Shown here: piece after piece, positions 60,779 to 64,000 of the stretch
Layout: every line of letters starts with the position of its first letter
Numbering within the stretch: the stretch's first letter is position 1
From: UBA6215 sp964484255
GTDB lineage: Bacteria > Omnitrophota > Gorgyraeia > Pluralincolimonadales > Pluralincolimonadaceae
Direction: 5' to 3'
Length of the DNA stretch: 64,000 nucleotides
Assembly (NCBI GenBank): GCA_964484255.1
Contig: CAZAEH010000001.1
Coordinates: forward strand, 1 to 64,000
The notes under the pieces: model-generated
Database searches by the model: none
What the model was told of the DNA's origin: nothing
Seen by the model: the letters and a program-made list of their open reading frames with translations, nothing else
Made by a program: the position numbers and the translations under genes

Positions 60779-61087
60779 TTACGCTATCAATTCAAAAGCC
60801 TTCGTAACTTCCATGCCTTCTGTTATACCCAGTTCGCGGGCTTTCATGTTCACTTTCGAGATCTTCCTGTTTGGAAAACGCTCGAGCGAGCCTATCGGGT
60901 TATCAGGGGTGCTCTCAACCATCGCAGCGGCCATGTTGAACCTGTCGATAGCATCTATGTCGAACACCCCGCATACCAGAAAACCTTTTTTCCCGGTGAC
61001 CATGAGGATGCTAAAGCCGGTCCATTTAACCTGGATCCCCTCAACCAGTCCATTGCTCGTTTTATATGATCTGGTTATCGTCTCCAT
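60779..61087 (-). CDS. DUF1805 protein (YunC-like)
   Basis: 102 aa. Compared with Bacillus YunC it has the same layout: VKWTGFSILMVTGKKGFLVCG (21-41) with the conserved glycine-cysteine-glycine end and a C-terminal ARELGITEGME. The fold is known but no function. It overlaps the anti-sigma gene by 13 bp, so it may belong to the same regulatory unit. Confidence 0.75.
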   Translation of the reverse strand: METITRSYKTSNGLVEGIQVKWTGFSILMVTGKKGFLVCGVFDIDAIDRFNMAAAMVESTPDNPIGSLERFPNRKISKVNMKARELGITEGMEVTKAFELIA

Positions 61088-61554
61088 CTTGCTGTCGCCT
61101 CCCCCTGCCTCTCATGGCGGTGCTTGGTATCCATTGCGATTATGAGCGTGCGCATGGTCTCACTTTCAGATACCCACTTCAACCCGAGTATCAGAGAAGC
61201 CACCAGAAATTGCGCAAAATACTTAGGTACGGTAAACGACAAAATAAACGCTATAACGGTTGCCGTAAGCCATATATATCCCTGAAAACGTTTTTTCCTG
61301 ATATCCATCCTGGCCAAACCTTTCGCTTTATTCCTCAGGCATTCTCCTGTCTGCGCCAAAGCACCCCTATTAAAAAGATCTTCCCCGGCCTTTGAGGTCC
61401 TTATGCTCTCTAAACAATGCTGACATGAGCAAGCATGCTCTTCCAGGCGTTCCCTTTCCCATTCCGTCATAGAGCCACCCAGATAAGCAGCTATGGTCCC
61501 TTCATCGGGACACCCCGTCTTTACCCCATGTAAGCCTACGATGGTCTCTTCCAT
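61075..61554 (-). CDS. Anti-sigma factor with zinc-binding domain
   Basis: 159 aa: an N-terminal ZAS domain with HxxxCxxC (HACSCQHC at about 40-47), a linker, and two membrane helices near 96-134 followed by a basic tail. The ECF sigma gene ends one base upstream of its start, so it is the membrane-bound partner that holds that sigma factor until a signal arrives. The signal is unknown. Confidence 0.88.
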   Translation of the reverse strand: MEETIVGLHGVKTGCPDEGTIAAYLGGSMTEWERERLEEHACSCQHCLESIRTSKAGEDLFNRGALAQTGECLRNKAKGLARMDIRKKRFQGYIWLTATVIAFILSFTVPKYFAQFLVASLILGLKWVSESETMRTLIIAMDTKHRHERQGEATARWRR

Positions 61555-61555
61555 A

Positions 61556-62182
61556 CTATAAAGGACGCTCTTTCTCCAGCTTTTCTTTCAAATATTTCTT
61601 TGCCCGGGCTATCGTGGTAGAGACCGTATTCACCGGCATCTTAACTGCTTCCGCGATCTCGATATGCTTCATCCCATGGAGAAGGTTAAGCTTTACCACC
61701 ATTTTATCCCTTGGCCTTAAAGATTCTATCGCCGCATCGAGGACAGCGCGCGCCTCATTAAACTGCGCCTGCCTGTCCGGGTTTTCCATCCTTGCGGGCA
61801 GAAGGTCCTCAAGAGTGCCGGATCCGCCTTCGCCGTCATTAAATATCGCCTCGTGTATCGAAACGGAGCCTGGCGGCAGGGCCCTTTTGGCAGACCTGAA
61901 ATGATCTACAGCCGCGTTCCCGGCAACCATTGATATCCATCCGGCAACCCTTTCCGGGTCCCTTAGCTGCCTGAGCTTTTCTCCTTCCCATAAAGCGACA
62001 AAGACATCCTGGTGGATGTCATTTATATCTTCTTCGTTGAAATCATACCCGCAGCGCTTAAGCCTGTCGCGTATGGCCCAGTATACAAGTTTTGAGTACC
62101 TCTCGACAAAGACATCCCACGAACGCTTGTCTTTGCTTATACAACCCTGAAGGAGTTCCCTGATATCCCCGTTACGCTCCAT
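61556..62182 (-). CDS. ECF-type RNA polymerase sigma factor
   Basis: 208 aa with region 2 (YSKLVYWAIRDRLKRCGYDF at about 30-48 and DINDIHQDVFVALWE) and region 4 helix-turn-helix (GMKHIEIAEAVKMPVNTVST at about 170-189). An acidic linker of about 40 residues joins the two. It starts an operon with its anti-sigma factor and DUF1805, and lies 2 bp after thyX. Its regulon cannot be seen here. Confidence 0.93.
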   Translation of the reverse strand: MERNGDIRELLQGCISKDKRSWDVFVERYSKLVYWAIRDRLKRCGYDFNEEDINDIHQDVFVALWEGEKLRQLRDPERVAGWISMVAGNAAVDHFRSAKRALPPGSVSIHEAIFNDGEGGSGTLEDLLPARMENPDRQAQFNEARAVLDAAIESLRPRDKMVVKLNLLHGMKHIEIAEAVKMPVNTVSTTIARAKKYLKEKLEKERPL

Positions 62183-62184
62183 GA

Positions 62185-62805
62185 TTATTCTTTTGGCATT
62201 ATCTTTTCTTCGAAAGCCTCAGCCGTAACGGGCATGCTCTCCTTAAATATCAGGAAAAGGGCTTTCGCGTATTCCCTTATCTCCGGCTGTGCGCCTCTAT
62301 CCAGCCTGAGCTTCAGGAAATTCATCAGGGAACGGGCATTGACCGTCCAATAGAATAGGGTATATATAGACAGCGGAAGGACGCCGCGGGCTTGTTCGCG
62401 TTTGATCCCGGAGGAGACCATCGATTCATAAGCGTCAAAAGCGTCGTTAACCGACCTCCGGTATTTTTCCAGGGCCTCCCCTTCAAGGCTCGCGGGGGTG
62501 TAAAAATCCCTCTTCGCCAGGCAATAGCGTAAAGACATCTCGTTATAAGTACCGATACGGTGCCTTATCCATTGGCGGGCGACAAATATGGGACATTTTA
62601 CATCGAACCTGAAATAGGCATGCTCAAAAGGCGTCCCGTGGTCTTTCTTTATAAGATGACGTATAAGCTTGGCGTCGGCATCGGCACCCTGCGGTTCGCT
62701 CATATAGCAGCGCCTGGCGCTTTCTATGACGGCCTTGTCGCCGCCCATCGAATCAACGAGGTTCACATAACCGTTATCGAGGATTTTTATGCTGGTTTCC
62801 GGCAT
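62185..62805 (-). CDS. thyX: Flavin-dependent thymidylate synthase
   Basis: Makes dTMP with FAD and methylene-tetrahydrofolate. 206 aa; motif RHRIGTYNEMSLRY is the ThyX signature (RHRxxSxNExSxRY, with Thr in place of the first Ser). The ATG at 62805 begins MPETSIKILDNGYV; a longer frame to 62913 runs inside the upstream zinc-ribbon gene and is not used. ThyX regenerates tetrahydrofolate directly, so growth depends less on dihydrofolate reductase, a point of contact with the sul-like gene of the integron. Confidence 0.95.
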   Translation of the reverse strand: MPETSIKILDNGYVNLVDSMGGDKAVIESARRCYMSEPQGADADAKLIRHLIKKDHGTPFEHAYFRFDVKCPIFVARQWIRHRIGTYNEMSLRYCLAKRDFYTPASLEGEALEKYRRSVNDAFDAYESMVSSGIKREQARGVLPLSIYTLFYWTVNARSLMNFLKLRLDRGAQPEIREYAKALFLIFKESMPVTAEAFEEKIMPKE

Positions 62806-62809
62806 TATA

Positions 62810-62977
62810 TTATTTTTTCTCTGCGGTTTCCGGTGAGACGTACTTCTTGGATTTTTCTTTTTTCTCGTAGCATTCCGGGCAGTTATATATGGCTTTCGCC
62901 AGTGTCCTGTCATAGCCGGGTGCCACTACCACCCTCTTGACTTCCGGGACCTCGCGTCCGCACGTATCACATTTCAT
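62810..62977 (-). CDS. 55-aa zinc-ribbon protein upstream of thyX
   Basis: Two CxxC pairs (CDTC at 3-6, CPEC at 33-36) separated by a basic VKRVVVAPGYDR stretch, then a lysine-rich tail. Ribosome binding site GGAGG is about 7 bases before the ATG at 62977, and thyX begins 4 bases after the stop, so the two are translated together. It resembles small zinc ribbons of unknown role; no family name can be given. Confidence 0.75.
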   Translation of the reverse strand: MKCDTCGREVPEVKRVVVAPGYDRTLAKAIYNCPECYEKKEKSKKYVSPETAEKK

Positions 62978-63030
62978 ATGCTGTCCTCCAGTGTGATGAT
63001 TTTATCAATATACAGCCGCTTTTTCAATTC

Positions 63031-63858
63031 CTATTTAGGACGGCGCACGGCAAAAGCAAGAAAAAGACCTATTATAATGATGCCGAATATAACGATGATC
63101 GCGGTCGAGAAAGAGACCGCAAAGGCAGCCTTGGGCGCTTCGAGCACGGCGATACCCCACTGGCTTGGGTCTGAATAAAGGTTCGTGGCCCCTGTCCAGG
63201 CAAATTGCAGCTCCCTCCTGTGTGTATCAGCGTCGTCAACGGCTATATCAAAATCGAATTTCCTGCCTGTTTCGGGCTTGAAACCGCCGAGTACCGCAAA
63301 AGGTATTCTGGCCTCGATTATATATCCCTTATCCCAGGGCTTGGAGACCACTTCGATGCCACTCTGGTAATCATCGCGGCGCCAGACCCACTCGCAGGGC
63401 TTTATATCCTTGCCGTTACCCGTGCTCAAGCCTATCTGGTAATCGGATTTAGTGAAGAACATCCTGTCGGGATCGGCCTTGTCATCCATGCCAAGCATGA
63501 CCTCAAGCGCATCGCCATCCCAGATATCCGGGCCCTCCTTGCTGTTATCAAAAGGCGTATCATCGGTAATCTTCGCGGCAATAAAAAGGCTTTCGTCATC
63601 CCAAAGCAGGTAGATGTCGGCACTAAGGTCGTCCTTGCCTTCCCATTGGAAATACTTGAGCACATCACAGGAGCCGGAATCCATCCTGATGGCATATCCG
63701 GGATATTTTGACAGGTCGCAATCCGCCGTTACCGGTTTAGCCGCTTTATGGATATGCACTATGGGTTTCGCTCGGACTTTATCGGCCGCTTCGGCCTTTG
63801 CGGAAGGTAAAGAAAACAGAAAATAAACTAAAATGGCAAGAGTTAATGTTCTTTTCAT
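63031..63858 (-). CDS. Exported CBM9-like sugar-binding domain protein with C-terminal membrane anchor
   Basis: 275 aa: signal peptide (1-22), a beta-sandwich of the CBM9/DOMON-like type (about 30-240: IYLLWDDESLFIAAKITDD, GDALEVMLGMDD, VWRRDDYQSGIEVV and EARIPFAVLGG), and a C-terminal hydrophobic helix (about 248-270) ending in ARRPK, so the domain faces outward. CBM9-like domains bind xylan or other glycans. The substrate is unknown. Its ribosome binding site is buried in a hairpin (63864-63904). Confidence 0.82.
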   Translation of the reverse strand: MKRTLTLAILVYFLFSLPSAKAEAADKVRAKPIVHIHKAAKPVTADCDLSKYPGYAIRMDSGSCDVLKYFQWEGKDDLSADIYLLWDDESLFIAAKITDDTPFDNSKEGPDIWDGDALEVMLGMDDKADPDRMFFTKSDYQIGLSTGNGKDIKPCEWVWRRDDYQSGIEVVSKPWDKGYIIEARIPFAVLGGFKPETGRKFDFDIAVDDADTHRRELQFAWTGATNLYSDPSQWGIAVLEAPKAAFAVSFSTAIIVIFGIIIIGLFLAFAVRRPK

Positions 63859-63863
63859 CTGGT

Positions 63864-63904
63864 CCTCCGGGGATTTTCTTTATTTTACCAAAAATCCCCG
63901 GAGG
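63864..63904 (-). promoter_or_regulatory. Perfect 14-bp hairpin hiding the ribosome binding site of the CBM9-like gene
   Basis: CCTCCGGGGATTTT (63864-63877) and AAAATCCCCGGAGG (63891-63904) pair perfectly across a 13-base A/T-rich loop. On the minus strand the 3' arm ends with GGAGG, the Shine-Dalgarno sequence, 5 bases before the ATG. The mRNA hairpin would block ribosome entry. The structure could alternatively be the terminator of the upstream gene, but no T-run follows on the minus strand. Confidence 0.7.
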
Positions 63905-63930
63905 AATCCAGTTTTACATCAGCATACAGG

Positions 63931-64000
63931 TTATTGCATATCTACTATCTTGAGGCCGTCTACGTATATGGTAACGGTTTTTTTGCCGGGGTTGTAAGCC
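63931..64000 (-). CDS. C-terminal end of an unknown protein (partial)
   Basis: The last 22 codons of a minus-strand gene whose start lies beyond the window. The end reads AYNPGKKTVTIYVDGLKIVD and then MQ. YVDGLKI resembles the closing strand of beta-sandwich (carbohydrate-binding) domains, which would match the neighbouring CBM9-like gene. Too short for more. Confidence 0.5.
   Translation of the reverse strand, partial: AYNPGKKTVTIYVDGLKIVDMQ

Noticed and set aside
1..64000. CRISPR array, prophage or toxin-antitoxin system
   Set aside because: No regularly spaced repeats, phage structural genes or recognisable toxin pair were found on either strand.

Overview
The window is a bacterial chromosome segment of roughly 50% GC, densely packed, with almost every gene from about 54.8 kb down to 4.9 kb on the minus strand. 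It carries outer-membrane biogenesis genes (lolC/lolD, lnt, mlaEFD, bamD, lptE, murJ), so the cell is a diderm. It also carries mcsA-mcsB-clpC and gene orders usually associated with Firmicutes. This mosaic best fits an uncultured lineage such as Candidatus Omnitrophota (former OP3) or a relative. That placement is inference; no 16S gene is present.

Region 1 (1-4.9 kb) is an integron. A long integron integrase gene (intI, + strand, 3616-4908) diverges from an AT-rich cassette array read on the minus strand. From intI outward the array holds an attI-type crossover site, a 27-codon ORF, and a complete dihydropteroate synthase that resembles the Sul1/Sul2/Sul3 sulfonamide-insensitive enzymes more than housekeeping FolP. 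Next come a frameshifted, truncated nucleotidyltransferase like aminoglycoside adenylyltransferases, an IS91-family element inserted in opposite orientation, an attC site, a 91-aa membrane-protein cassette with its own attC, and the start of a further cassette that leaves the window. This is the most striking content: a sul-like gene and an aminoglycoside-nucleotidyltransferase-like remnant together in an integron that is not class 1.

Region 2 (4.9-40.7 kb) is one unbroken run of 34 minus-strand genes, from prfB (with its programmed +1 frameshift) to an alpha/beta hydrolase, with no intergenic gap above 22 bp. Translation, secretion and envelope genes come first (prfB, secA, lnt, lysS, lolC, lolD, ilvE). 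The protein-arginine-phosphorylation/unfoldase set mcsA-mcsB-clpC follows. A TamB/AsmA-like protein with mlaE-mlaF-mlaD lies exactly where Bacillus has radA-disA, and then come yacL-like PIN/TRAM, ispD, ispF, cysE and cysS. After two sugar ABC permeases come tmk-holB-ricT-metG-tatD (tatD fused to a radical SAM domain), a CPBP protease, mtnA, thiL-tsaE-tsaB, alr, a cupin and the hydrolase.

Region 3 (40.7-54.9 kb) continues on the minus strand. It holds DUF192, a response regulator, a short methylguanine-DNA methyltransferase, a compact uvrC, murJ, holA, lptE, bamD, a PilZ protein, comEC, a parvulin lipoprotein, comEA, leuS, nfo and tRNA-Ala(GGC). rpsT stands alone on the + strand. Region 4 (55-57 kb, + strand) holds an nfeD/stomatin pair and tRNA-Leu(CAA). 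Region 5 (57-64 kb, minus strand) has an ankyrin protein, an APC permease, an MFS transporter, DUF1805, an ECF sigma/anti-sigma pair, thyX, a 55-aa zinc ribbon and a CBM9-like surface protein whose ribosome binding site lies in a perfect 14-bp hairpin.
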